Shown here in pieces: positions 1-12,400 of a stretch of DNA of 64,000 nucleotides (the first letter of the stretch is position 1; each line of letters starts with the position of its first letter). The stretch is from contig CM069452.1 of NCBI GenBank assembly GCA_035610835.1, forward strand, positions 28,384,143 through 28,448,142, read 5' to 3'. The position numbers and the translations under genes were made by a program. Source of the DNA: Ophiura sarsii. Lineage: Eukaryota; Echinodermata; Ophiuroidea; Amphilepidida; Ophiuridae. Under the pieces are notes generated by a model. That model was given only the letters and a program-made list of their open reading frames with translations. It made no database searches and was not told the origin of the DNA.

Positions 1-454
1 TGTGGGCGAAAGCCCTTACGAAACAAATTTGTCTTGAATAAAATGTGAAAAGTTTACTCACAATCATTATTACATTATTAAATATTTATTTAGTTCATAC
101 CTGTGTATACTATTGTCATACCTAGAACAGGTTAAATCACTTAAACTGTAAAGGCATAGCCATTCATTTAACACACAAATAAAAATGCCATTGAAATGGA
201 ATGGGGGCGATCCAAGAGAAAGGAGCATGTTTTGTAACCATTTTCTGAAGCATGTTTTGTAACCATTTTCTGAAGCATCTGTTGCATACCAGAATACCAG
301 GGAAATGGTGTATGTATTTTCCATAATTCAAACCAACAAAAAAAACCCGAATCAAAACACTGCAGTCTAAAATAATACAGGAAACCAATAAAGTTGATTT
401 GTGTGCATGGAAGGGGGGGTACTGTCTGAAGAACAATCTAGGCATATATCAGGC

Positions 455-815
455 CCGTCAGATGGGGGGGGGGGGGGGGGGGGGGGGGGGGGTGACCCCC
501 CCCCCCCCTTGAAAATCCTCTTCTTTTTTTTCCTCTTTTTTTTTAAGGCAAAAATTGCGTTTTTCTTAGTTTCAAATATCAATGATAGTAAAACTACTCA
601 TAAAACATTGACTATATTGCTTTTTGGACTGTGAAATTTTGTGTCCGTGCGAAAATGTTTGACGTGCGAAAAATTTGACTTCACCCCCCCCCCCACACTT
701 ACGTGAAATTCACGAGGTGACTGACTTGGAAAAATTTGGGGCAACCTTTTACGAAAATTTTAGGTGAAAACGCCCCCCCCCCCCCCCCCCCCCCCCTTGG
801 GCAAAAGTGTCTGAT
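455..815. repeat. Interspersed repeat with G/C-run interior (copy 1)
   Basis: It begins near ggcccgtcaga and ends tgggcaaaagtgtctgatgg. It matches 3203-3475 closely (ttcttagtttcaaat, tttttggactg, acgtgaaattcacgaggtga). C and G runs inside differ in length between copies. Confidence 0.7.
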
Positions 816-1296
816 GGGGATGTATATGACAGCCACAACCCACCAATTATTAGACAACCCCACAACAATTGGGAGATTTCTCCTTAGTCAAACAAGATAA
901 GCTATTATGTCTCTCTGTTGGGAGTCTAATAACATCTCTCTGATTGAATCATCAAGGCTAAACAAATATAGCTTTGACTTCATCACAGACTGCAGGACTG
1001 TTAAAATAAACTGCATAGGTAGGGCCTACATGTAATTTACAAAGACTACAAACATGGCGGCCACCCACTTATGTCTAGAAAGACCAAAATGTGTAAGTTG
1101 TTGCAATAACATGCTAATAAGGTGGCTTCGCCCCCCAAAAAGCCCTCCTTTGTACTAAAAACTGTGATTTTGTGTTTCTTGTAATACTTTCCAGTATAAT
1201 GTCGCATATCCAGAAGAGAAGAACCCAATGTTGAGTTGTTTTGCAAATAAATGAGTCTGTTAATAAAAATCTAACCAGACTTTTATTATTGCACAA

Positions 1297-1482
1297 TACT
1301 GTAAACGTGGAAATTAATTTTCGCGCATTTTGCGCTCCAAGCAGCTACCGCAAAAACAAAAACATTTAAATATAATTCTTTCAAGTAAGTCTAGGTAATC
1401 AATTTTCAAACAAGCGAAATGGCTGAAAATCAAAATAGAGCGAAAATGAAATCGCGTGAAAATCACCATTTTTACAGTACCT
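1297..1482. mobile_element. CTGTAAA-ended MITE, second copy
   Basis: It starts tactgtaaacgtgg and ends ccatttttacagta. The interior words (gcagctaccgc, gcgaaatggctgaaaat) match the copies at 10917 and 12872. Confidence 0.6.
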
Positions 1483-2842
1483 ACAGACTTGCGATATGTT
1501 TCTAGACCATTTTCACTATGTAATGAATACCTTTCGCAATTCAACCCAAACGATTAAATTTGCTTTATCCAGGGACCTGATAAGTCGATGTTTCTGATTT
1601 TCTTTGAAATTTGTCAGAATTTGTCAATCAAAATCTTGACAAATGTAAACTTGTATTCAATACAAATATGGAAATGAAAATTGTGCCCCCCTCTTTCCCT
1701 AGGCTACAGACTGCTCCAACTAGGGGACAGTCTGCCTTTTAACAATTCTATTTCTGTGCCAACATTGTGATGTCAATATTGTACTGTAACAATTTGAAAT
1801 GCCATCAGAAATTGATATGGCATTCTATTTTAACTGGTTCAAACTGGCCCAACTTGGTTCTATTGTTTGCTTCACTATATAATAATACACTAGATTTGGT
1901 GGGTTTTTTGTTGCCACAGACACCTCCCATAATTCTTGCTGGTAATTTATATCGCTAAATACTGACACACACAAAACCAGGAAAATCGCAGCCAAAGTCG
2001 GCTACGGCTTCATTGCTAATAAGCAAGAGATGTATATTTTCCACATGGTCCTTTTTGACATGCTTAATCCTTCACACCACTGGCTTTATAAAAATGGTGA
2101 AATGACTGACCACCACTTGACTGATCACCTCTCTGTCAGAATTAGCATGCCTATCCCCCATGTCAATCAGTTAAATGTATACTTCCCTATACAACCACCC
2201 CTACCTCAAACTTGTCTTCCATAGCCCTCCACATATTTTGAAGATTGTAGAACTATATGCCTCACTCCATGTCACTTAGTGAAGGATGAAGAAGGAGGGG
2301 TGGGGACAGTGGGGGCAGAGGCAGAGAGGTTAGAATTTGATCACAAGAATACATTTTTGCATTTGTAGTAACCCCTAACTTGACATACTAATACTGGATC
2401 ACTCACGCCAATTTGTGTGATGCCAGAGAGACTTATGGGTAATAATCAATGTGAGTGGATCAGAGAGAGGCAACAGACGTCAACAAATACACTGGAGGCT
2501 AATGAAATTATGATTTATCATAGAATATAACCTAGAGGTGGCTGACCTGCTATTAATTTTCTACTTGTATTAACAAACTGACACCATTGTGAGGATAAAA
2601 CAATGACAGCATATAACTAAGGGGTTCCCATGAACAACCTTCTATTAGTTCCTGAATAATACAAGATGTTCCCCTGGTGGATGATTGCAACATCCTGGAT
2701 TGGAATTGTTATTGAGTGTTGCCAATGCCACCCCTTATACACATAATTGGGCTTCTTTTGAATTGTGTGCTACACCATGAAAACAGGTGTCATTCCTAAT
2801 TAGGAAAAATAAGAATCCTTTCACCAGTGCAAAGATGCTGTG

Positions 2843-3519
2843 CCCGGGGGGAGGGCACTGACATTGGAAGAGGGTATAGGTATGTGCCGCGCTGAAGACC
2901 CCCTTTTTCACCCTCTGCTGCTAGCTCTTATGACCCCCTTTTTGAGCCTGCATCAGTTCTTAAGACCCTAATTTTGTTGAAAATTCAAAAATCACGAAAT
3001 TTTGTGTTCCAAAGCCCAAATTCTTCGCAAATTTTGCGTTCTAAAACAAAAACAAACAAAAATCGAAAATTTGCATTCTTGCTAATCAAAATTGATCTAT
3101 AAGTATAGGTCAGTTCTCAAGACCTACTTTTTTTGAAAAAATCAGTTCCCAAGACCCTATTTTTCGTCAAAAAATCCACTCAGTTCAGTTCTGTAGCCCC
3201 CCTTTTTTAGGGCAAAAATCGCTTTTTTCTTAGTTTCAAATTTCAATGATAGTAAAACAACTCATAAAACATTGACTACAGTGCTTTTTGGACTGCGAAA
3301 TTTTGTGTCCGCGCGAAATTTTTTTGACGCGCACAATTTTTTGACTTCACCCCCCCCCCCCCCCCTTACGTGAAATTCACGAGGTGACTGACTTGGAAAA
3401 TTTTTGGGGCAACCTTTTACGAAAATGTTAGGTGAAAACGCACCCCCCTTGGGCAAAAGTGTCTGACGGCCCTGGCGGCACACCCCTACCAAAAAAAAAG
3501 TTGAGTGCCCCCCCCCCGG
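2843..3519. mobile_element. CCCGGG-ended element (copy 1), composite
   Basis: The 8-bp TSD ATGCTGTG lies at 2835-2842 and 3520-3527. It starts CCCGGGGGG and ends in a C run plus GG. It aligns to 57994-58384 in inverted orientation (shared words gaagaccccc, ctgctgctagctcttatga, gttctgtagcccccc). About 270 bp, at roughly 3203-3472, instead match the repeat at 455-815, so a second repeat sits inside or replaced a short stretch (gagac). Confidence 0.75.
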
Positions 3520-4552
3520 ATGCTGTGACCTTTGAAACATAAATATTGCATTCAGTATAATGCGACAGAGATTGAATGTCAATGGAAATGTGGACACCAC
3601 ATTTATTAATTACTCTCTCCTGCTTGCAAACAAAATCAGTTTGTCATCCAATTGAGTGAATTTAATGTAATTCTGTGTTAGATTTCAATCACTTTAAAAT
3701 TTAAACTTAAGCAAAGTCATAATCGAGTTACTTGAGCTTAGTGTCATTCCCTTGTACAGTAACCACCATAGCTTGGTACAATAAAAAAAACAAGATAGCA
3801 ACACTGTTGCAAAGTCAATCATGGCTCTAGTCTATGTCTACCTTCGGAGAAGTTACAGGGTATGGGATGGCAATGTAGGAAGGAAACATGGATGCTATTA
3901 TAAGTACAGAGAATTCAACAATTGGATAATGATAAAAGCCTCCTTTGAAGGTGTCTGGAGATTGTAACTGTTCTGGAAAACAATGGTGATGTTGATTTCC
4001 TGTTCTTTGTTCAATAAGATAATATATGTGAACTGTCGGTCAAATGCATTGTGAGGTACTGATTGAGTTATGGACAAACAAAGAAAATAAAGACAATTTT
4101 ACATCACAGTATCTTTTCTTCATGAACTCAGAAAGCAGTATCCAATCTTAACTACAATGGTGCCATTTTGAAGCATTCAAAAAGCTCCTTTTGTTGGTGT
4201 TGAGATCTCAAGAAAAAAGCATCATGTTGGCCAAGCGTAAAAAGATATACATGGCAAAATAATGTAAAATATTTAGTAGATAATAAACACTTTTTCACAT
4301 CAGTTTTTTATACCGGCTCTTCAAAAGAACATGTAATAAACTTGAGTAGAAAATAAATTCCAAAAATAGAATTTCAAAAACAAAAATAAATCTGAAAAAG
4401 GTTTGCCTTTATTTGGTCCAATAATAACAAATCTCATTTGCACCTGAAGCACACAAGACGCACCCTTTATCCCTAACTCCTCGGGTGTGTTTTTCTGAAA
4501 ATAAACTATCAGGGGAGAAAAACGGGTCAAATTTGAGGGGAAAATCACGTCT

Positions 4553-4630
4553 CCACACGCGCTGCGGATCGAACCCTTGCCGCATGCGTGTAAGTCTGAT
4601 GCTTTACAGACTGAGCTACATGGGTGATGT
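4553..4630 (-). repeat. tRNA-like pseudogene or SINE head
   Basis: On minus, the A box gtagctcagtctgtaaagca and the B box gggttcgatcc lie at the right spacing, but acceptor-stem ends do not pair. It is best read as a tRNA-derived element. Confidence 0.6.
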
Positions 4631-5915
4631 TCAAAAAACTTAAGTTTTGTTAACAAGTTGAACCACGCGCTGAGTGTGGCACAAGATTGATGGAGCCGCC
4701 GTGCGGTACAAGATTGTAGCACTGTAGAGTTTTGTAAGGTCCAGGAGGCGAATTTATTAACCGTACTCACTCACTGTATAAATGTATTGCTGTACAATGT
4801 ACATGTGCTATGCACTTTACTCCGTCAGGTATCAAATGTTGTTTACGGTAATAAAGATCGTGTCCAGGAGGGCTAGGGTTAATGCGATGTGTTGCATGCT
4901 TTAAAACGGTATACTGATATTCTTAATAAAACAAATTTAATTGTTCAAGTTTATGCACACCGGATCCGCTGGTTATTAGTAGAAACAAAATATAAACAAA
5001 CAAAACGTTATGCTATGAATGCGATAACCGTTGCAAAGAACGCACTACGCACCTACATGTAGTCCATGTGACCTTTTTTTCCTGATGCGTTCTGATCTCA
5101 ATTTGACATGGTCTATTATGACGCATTCGATATCTACATGCAGTTCTAATAATCTATGAATTCCATGCCAGGAATGAATATATATTTGTTGGGAGGGGAA
5201 GAGCAATCACACGCATGCTACATATTAAGTGTTTGTAGGTCATTTTAGCAAACTGAAATAAATAAAAATTGAAGCAAATTATTGAGGTTTTTTTAATAAC
5301 TCCATACTTATTTTCATTACAGCTATTTTAGTTTCGTCCTGTTAAAGGTGCATAAACTGATGGTTTTCTCATTAATGTTTTCAATTTTGACATGTTTTAC
5401 ATGAAAGTATTTGATAAAATTAGCTTTTTTAGTCCCAAATCTAAGTACAATTTCTTCAATGATTCTAACGATAAAAGAAAAGTAATTCCCATGTAAGGCA
5501 TCAAAAAAACAAATACAAAATCAACAGGCTAGTGCGTACGGACCATTCTATTGCGACCGTAGGGCAAGGGTAAAAATAACACTAAAGCGCATTAAATCCT
5601 GTTATTAAAATGTTGTCATTTTGATCAAAGTCTGACATTTATGATATTATTCATTTGTACAGGAAAAATGCCCCCAATATTTAAACATACAGTCGGTTTC
5701 CAACAGTTGGTGTGTTTTGTCATTGCCTATAAAATGGTACATAAACTTGTGGTATATCGTGGGGATATACAGTAGCACTATTTTATTCTATTAATATCAA
5801 AAGGACACCTAAAATTTTGCAAAGATAACAAGAAAAAGATAGGCTTTCATTCTACATCATTACTTAATTTGATGAGGGAAAAGTATGGTAATAAGCCTGG
5901 TGATCGGATCGGAAA

Positions 5916-6090
5916 CCAGGGTCAGAAGTTCGTCAAAGGTTGCGAGAATCCATTTAGATTCTTGCAAAGGATTTTGCGAGAATGTGTTAGACAGATTATC
6001 TACGAGAATCAACTTCAATTCTCGCAACTTTACCAGCGGGAATCTTTGCAAGAATGGATTCTCGGATTCTCCTCGAATTTCTGACCCTGG
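5916..6090. mobile_element. MITE rich in gcgagaatc words
   Basis: The inverted ends are ccagggtcagaagttcg and cgaatttctgaccctgg. GAAAC flanks both sides, a possible 5-bp TSD. The interior repeats (g/c)gagaatc(c/t) in both orientations. The same words appear at 63950-64000, where a second copy is cut by the window edge. Confidence 0.6.
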
Positions 6091-6420
6091 AAACCATTCA
6101 TGATTTCACATTATTTTTGTCAAAAGACTAAAAATGATACTGTCATAAATAATGTACCACAAATATAACAAAAGTGCAATTTCTTAGTTAGACTCAAATA
6201 TCAGGAATCACTTTTAGTAGTCAGCAACACTGGAATAAACTGATCACTATGTGCAGTTAGAATATTAAAATTGACATACTATAGTCAAAAGCAGTGAAAA
6301 AATAAGAGAAATCAATGCATTTAAGCAAATTCAAACAGAAGAATTCCATCACACAAGATCAACTCTTTGGACCTGATATGATGATAATGACGACCGATGA
6401 CCACAGCTAGCTACCACACT

Positions 6421-6445
6421 TTATTTCGCTGCAGCTTTTCTCTTT
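6421..6445 (-). CDS. BSG: Candidate last coding exon
   Basis: The transmembrane exon ends with two leftover bases (CC). An acceptor (ccatgttgcag) precedes AAAGAG..., so the splice completes Pro and continues KRKAAAK before a TAA at 6423-6421. A short basic end after the acidic tail fits the family's charge pattern, and the frame and stop work. The pyrimidine tract is weak and a 7-residue ending is little evidence. A different last exon further downstream remains possible. The implied intron (7104-6446) contains the 21-bp minisatellite. Confidence 0.3.
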
Positions 6446-9400
6446 CTGCAACATGGAGATCTGTGTAGATTACATGATGAACCAGTGTCAACATTTATCA
6501 CATTACTATCACATTCCTGTCAACATTTATCACATTCCTGTCAACATTTATCACATTCCTGTCAACATTTTTCACATTCCTGTCAACATTTATCACATTC
6601 CTGTCAACATTTATCACATTCCTGTCAACATTTATCACATTCCTGTCAACATTTTTCACATTCCTGTCAACATTTATCACATTCCTGTCAACATTTATCA
6701 CATTCCTGTCAACATTTATCACATTCCTGTCAACATGTATCACATTCCTGTCAACATGTATCACATTCCTGTCAAAATTTCTCACATTCCTGCCAACATT
6801 TATCACATTCCTATCAGTAATAAATATTTTTTTTCGCTACTTGATGTACAAATTGATGTTCAGCAAATTGATGTACAGCGCACAGCCAATATAATTAGAA
6901 TTTAGAATAGTATTATTGCTTTGTTACTGCATTGTCTTGTATGGCACCTGAAACAGTGTTGCCTTGGCAACCCAACAAATTGCTGACATTGAACAGGGTC
7001 ATTAGCTTCATTAAATTAATGCGACTTTTGGTTGTTATTTGTTTTCAGTTCGTCATTCCCAATCCTAAATTATATGCTACAAGGGTCGATGCTGAGATAC
7101 TTACGGTTCCATGGCTTCATCGTCGTCATCCTCTCCTAGATCTTCACCTTGTGTACATTTTTCATGGATAAAGATGATAGCAATAAGGATGATCACTTCT
7201 GTCATTATTCCGATGAATGGCCACAGAGCGGCAAGACGATCTGACAAATTAAACACAGACAGTAGAGCATTGGTATATTCTAAGCGAAAAGAAGCAACTC
7301 TTTTGTGCTGGCCTATCCCCATTCAAATTTAATGAACAATGGGTGTTAAATAACAGGTGTAACACGGCTGTTTGATCCCACATAATGTGTCTGTTTTATT
7401 CTGAGAACACCGTAACATGCTGGCCTAGTTCTGTTTTTAACTGATTCAAATACCTGGATATACTGGCCATCTTTTGTAGAAATTTCAGAACATTTGTTGG
7501 TGCCATTTCTGAGAAATAGAGCTTCGAATATTATTATTTACTATATTAGCGCCCTCATCGGCCACATTTCCCATAGAGTTACATGTAAAATATGTATCAA
7601 GTTAAAAAATGCCGATAATTTAAAAAGGGCTCGAACAATTTTCTTGAATTTTTCACCGTATACTCTTATTTATTAGCACTACCGAAATCAGGTCAAACCA
7701 TAAAAGGACCACTATATAATCTTTTTTTATCCCATAATTTTAATTATAAATCGGACAGTCAAACAGCCGTGGTAACACTTCAAAAAGCCATAGGCCAAAA
7801 CAAAAAAAGTTTGAACAAATGCTAAATGCGGTGTGTGTTTTTTAACAGGAGACGGTTGAGGTTAAATACTGTTTAATATTGGCAAAAACACTCCATACAG
7901 TTACAACTTGGCGGAGGAATTTTAATCATAATTTTCAAAAGTTCAAAGAAACAAAAAGAAGGAATAATTTATGCGGTGAAATGCACATTTAAAAGCCACG
8001 CGCGCAAGTCTTCAGAGACAAAATTGTTTTTTTATTTTCTCCATCCATTCAAAATGGTTGAATGGCTGGGGTTGCTAACTAGACTGGGTCCCCACGTCCC
8101 TCTATTCTTTGTATGAATATGCATACCATATCTATAACGAGCATGTGCATTTGTTTGGTTCAATTCAAAGGAAGTGCATCGAACGATCGTCATGCTGTGT
8201 CCCTCGGGAGACAAATCGTGCGCGCTATAGCATCTCACACGGTGTACAACGTCGCATGAAACTACTGTCGCACTGTGGCGTGACGGGTGTGTGAAAAGCT
8301 CATGTTTATTCACAAGTTTATCAGTGCACACTTTTGGAACTGTATTTTTTCCAATCTTTATATTTGAGCACCCTAGCAGGGGCCATGTGTAAAATCGAGA
8401 AGACCGAAGGATCGAGTAAACTGAAGGATCAAGTCTGGTTGCTAACTTGTCACAGATCAATTTTCACCTGCTGCCCAACAATACATTGTTATTCATTTAA
8501 CTGTGACAATGCTTTCATGGTCAGGGTGTCATTGGGATGAGAACATGATGGGTTTTTCTAAACACTTTCCACACGACAGGCAGCTGCAGACGACTTTCCA
8601 AAATATCACAAAATGTTTTAAAAAAGTCAAAATTATTGAATTTCATTACCATATTTGGAATCACCATAAGAAATGCATTGACATAAGTACAAACATGCCT
8701 AGTATTGGTTCAGTAACCCTTGATATAGACTTTGAAAATTGTGAAAGGTTTCTGAAAAATCTGTTTTGTGTATGGTAGAAATAATAGCCGCGTGGAAATT
8801 GTTAAGACATTTCACACTTATCTAAAACTCTGTAGTTTTCCTATAATTGATATTCAATTTGGGTGTCCCTAATTTTGGTACGCACTGTGCAGGCAGTGCA
8901 AATGGACACACATGTGCTGTCTGATTAGGGGAAATGTGAAAATGCTTGTTCAGTGTAGGAAAAAGTTGGCAAAGATTTGAAAATACTTGCTTATGGCGAT
9001 TTTTTTGCTGTTGTATACCAAGCATGTGCAACCTGCGGCTTGCGGGCCACATGCCACCTCAAGCAATCTCATAGTTCCCATTGATGCGGCCCATTTTAGG
9101 TTACACAACTGGCAGATTGATTTAGTGGTGTGCTCCCTTATAGTTAGTAGGGTGACGCGCTGCAGTAAATATAACTCGAGGCGTGATTGCGTGTTAAAGT
9201 CCCTGGTTAAAATGGCACTTGCAGCAGCAACAGCGAGTAAAAAGAGGAAATTACTAAGAATAGTGGGTATTGAAGTGGGTACTTTGTATTTACCTCCCCT
9301 ATTACCCCTCCTCCGGATGGGTTTTGGAATGGTTGACAATCACTGCGGCCCGTGAATGGATCTCAAAATCACAATGAGGCCCGGGGGGTAGAAAAGGTTG

Positions 9401-12400
9401 CACATGCTTGTCATGGAGTCATGGAGAAACTACTTGTTTAAGGTCTATCCTTATACATGTAATCCATGCCAGAGTATGATATTCAAACTTGTATACACTT
9501 CACTCCAAGAATTTTAATTAGTCTTTTAAATCTATATCATTTACATCCTTGAACGATAGATCTTGGCGACGAAAAAACACACCCTGTGCTACGGGCTAAC
9601 AGACTTCTTTGTTTGTGTTTTTTCTTCTTAAAATGTTCATGAATACTTTAATAGTGAATTTCAACCATTTTCAAAAAATTACAAGATTTTTAAAAAAAAT
9701 CAAGTTTTTCAACACTGATTTTTTTTCAAATGGGTCGGTCAGGCCTGTAGAACAGGTTTTTTTCTCTTCACTTAAATACTTACCTCTAACTCTAAGCAGT
9801 ATCTCATGTGACTGAGTATCTATCCCATTGGTAGCTGTGCAGATAAAGTTACCACGATCAGTCATGTTCACTTTTTCTAAAAGTAGAGTGCCAATCACGG
9901 TCCCACTCCCAGAGGGCTTTTCTTCTTCGCTGATCGTGATACGCTCTTCATAAACGGTTCCGTTCTCCTTGGTCCATGTAAATGTTGGTAGTGGGGAACC
10001 GGTTGCCTTGCATTCAAAACGTGCTCTTTCGCCCTCAGTGTACTTCACAGACTTGGGTCCTTCGAGTTCCATACCACCTGTAATTGTAAACCAATCCACA
10101 TACATGTATTGTTAGACAAAAAAGGGTTCTACTCCATGTAAGGGTGTCATGAAACTAGACTAGCGTGAAAACTTCCTTCTGGGATTACAAGCTTTATTCA
10201 GTATAATCCCTCAATGAAGTCTTTACCCTAGACTAACTTTGCCTCCCTTACATGTAAGGAAGGTAACACCAGAAAAAGGCTGATAACATGAAGTTTATTA
10301 ACTCTTGATCAGGTGTTGTTGCACCTTTCATCGGTGGCTTCCTTGCCAGGGTCACACCTGGATTACAGAGGTCATTGCTTGGAATCATTCATCGGAGAAA
10401 CCAACCGTTTCAAGACCCTGTTCCTCAAGCACAGACGTCCTGGTATGGGAGGGGGGGGGGGGGGGGGTGGGGGGAATTACCTAAAATCTGACGTCACATT
10501 TGACAACATTAGATTTCATAAAAATAACAAAAAAATTAACAAATCATAAAATTAGAGAAAATATTCTAACTGAACATGGCAAATAAATAATTTGTTGTGA
10601 GATTGTTGACATTTCATTTACAAATAAATCAGGCATGTAAATTTTGAAATACTTTTTAGATTTCTTATACATGAACCAAAGTTAAAACAAATTGGCATTG
10701 CTTTGTCGTGAGTAAATTGTTTGTTCAACAACAACATGCTAAATACATCCACCACTGGTCAACCATATTGGTGTCAAGGCAGTTGTAATTTGTTGAGAAA
10801 AAAAATCTCGTACAATTAGTACATAAAAATTGAGAGAAAAATTCTGCAGAGTGGTGTGTGTGTGTAGGTCCAGTCAGTACAATTGTTACAATATATGAGG
10901 AAATAAATAATTCAAAACACTGTAAACATGGACATTTTTGTGCCACATTAATTTTTGCGCTTATCAAGCTGCTACCGCGAAAATAAAAACATGCTAATAC
11001 ATTTACTTTGTGTATTAGTCTATATGCAAATGAACTTTCAAATCATGAATTTAATAACAAGTGAAATGGCTGAAAATCTGCAAAGCGTGAATATTTAATT
11101 ACATGAAAATTACCACTTTTTATAGTAATTTGTGTACAGCTGCATGAAAAGGAGCTTTTTAAATTCTTCAAAACTGTAAAATTGTCTTTACTTTCTTTGT
11201 TTTTTGACGCCTAAATAAGCTATCAACATCGCAAAATGCATTTCACTGACAACTGCGCCCTTTTGCAGCAATGGATGATATAGACCTGAAATTTCTGCCA
11301 GTAGGCACAGGCCAGCAGGTGTTTTTGATATACACCATATGGGGGAATATTGTGGAACTCCTTTGATTTAGACAATGATCAGCTAGGCTTAATCAAGGCA
11401 TTAGTATTTGGCTTAATGAACTGCAATCAGTATGACACAAATTAAAAAGGATGCCAGGTTATGACCAAAATGGCCATTGAAGACACTTCTAAAACAAGGC
11501 AATAAATAGGCCTCTAATTACTCGGTCAATAAGGCCATGGGCCCCTAATTGGTGTTTGATTTTTATTTTTAACTGGGGAGGGGAATATATGAAACAGCTC
11601 TCATAACAATAACACATCTTTTACCACTGATTACAACTTGCTAAATTCTTATTTCTCATTAATCAGTGTGCCCACATTTTGTTTGCTAATAATGAAACGT
11701 ACCAAGGCCAAGAAAAATAATAAGTTGTGTTACCCTCAAGTGCCAAAAGTTTAAAATCGGGTCTGTCAGAAATCCTTTTCTTTCTTTTTTTCTTCAGAAT
11801 TTGTTTTCAAATTTGTTTTTTCAATTTTTTTGTTTAAATTTCTTCTTTTTTTAGCTGAAAAATAATATGGTTTACGTCAAGACAAAATTGATATAGCCCC
11901 ATAATATGTCAATTTAGCTAATGTTTCTAGTGTGACAATAGTCTAAAAAACATTTATCTAAGCTTACTTATTCATTTCAAGCAAGAAATAGTAACATTTA
12001 GACACTTATAATAAAATTTAAATCTAAAAAAAATAAAATAAATTAGGGTCGGTCGTTGAGGACACCACAACTTATTCTTTTTCTTGGCCTAATAATCAAA
12101 CATGAAGCACAATGCGCAAACTTTGCAGTATTCCAACTAAAATGGTCCAGAAAAGATAAATTGCACTTTTAGTATTAAAACTAAAATTGATGAAACATTG
12201 AAACTAATTTGCGTGAAGCATGCAAATATTGGCATTCACACCCCCACATTCCCTTTCCGCCAATGTTGGGTATGATACATTGATTAGGCCAAAAAAACAA
12301 AAACAAATTGACTTGCCCTTTCAGGTCGACGGTCGGATTTTTTTTTTAAAAAAAATTTAAATACAAAATGTACACAAAAACATGTTTCAAAGAAGAAGAA

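Larger units (their letters stand above)
1..5915. other. Non-coding flank downstream of the basigin-like gene
   Basis: Apart from the repeats listed (455, 1297, 2843, 4553), I see no supportable gene. The 150-codon open frame at 4321-4770 on minus crosses the tRNA-like sequence and resembles no protein I know. If the true last basigin exon is not at 6421, it should lie in this stretch. Confidence 0.6.

Noticed and set aside
4321..4770. 149-codon minus-strand frame as a possible gene
   Set aside because: It crosses a tRNA-like element, has no recognisable domain, and its composition matches flanking non-coding DNA.
6453..6905. Open frame encoding HIPVNIY repeats (150 codons)
   Set aside because: It is the translation of the 21-bp minisatellite; open frames also exist in other frames and on the other strand, as expected for a repeat length divisible by three.
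7111..7332. Plus-strand frame with a serine-rich start opposite the membrane exon
   Set aside because: It is the antisense shadow of the acidic basigin tail exon.
8987..9355. Plus-strand 122-codon frame as a host gene
   Set aside because: It lies inside the hAT MITE and starts outside the transposase-derived frame.
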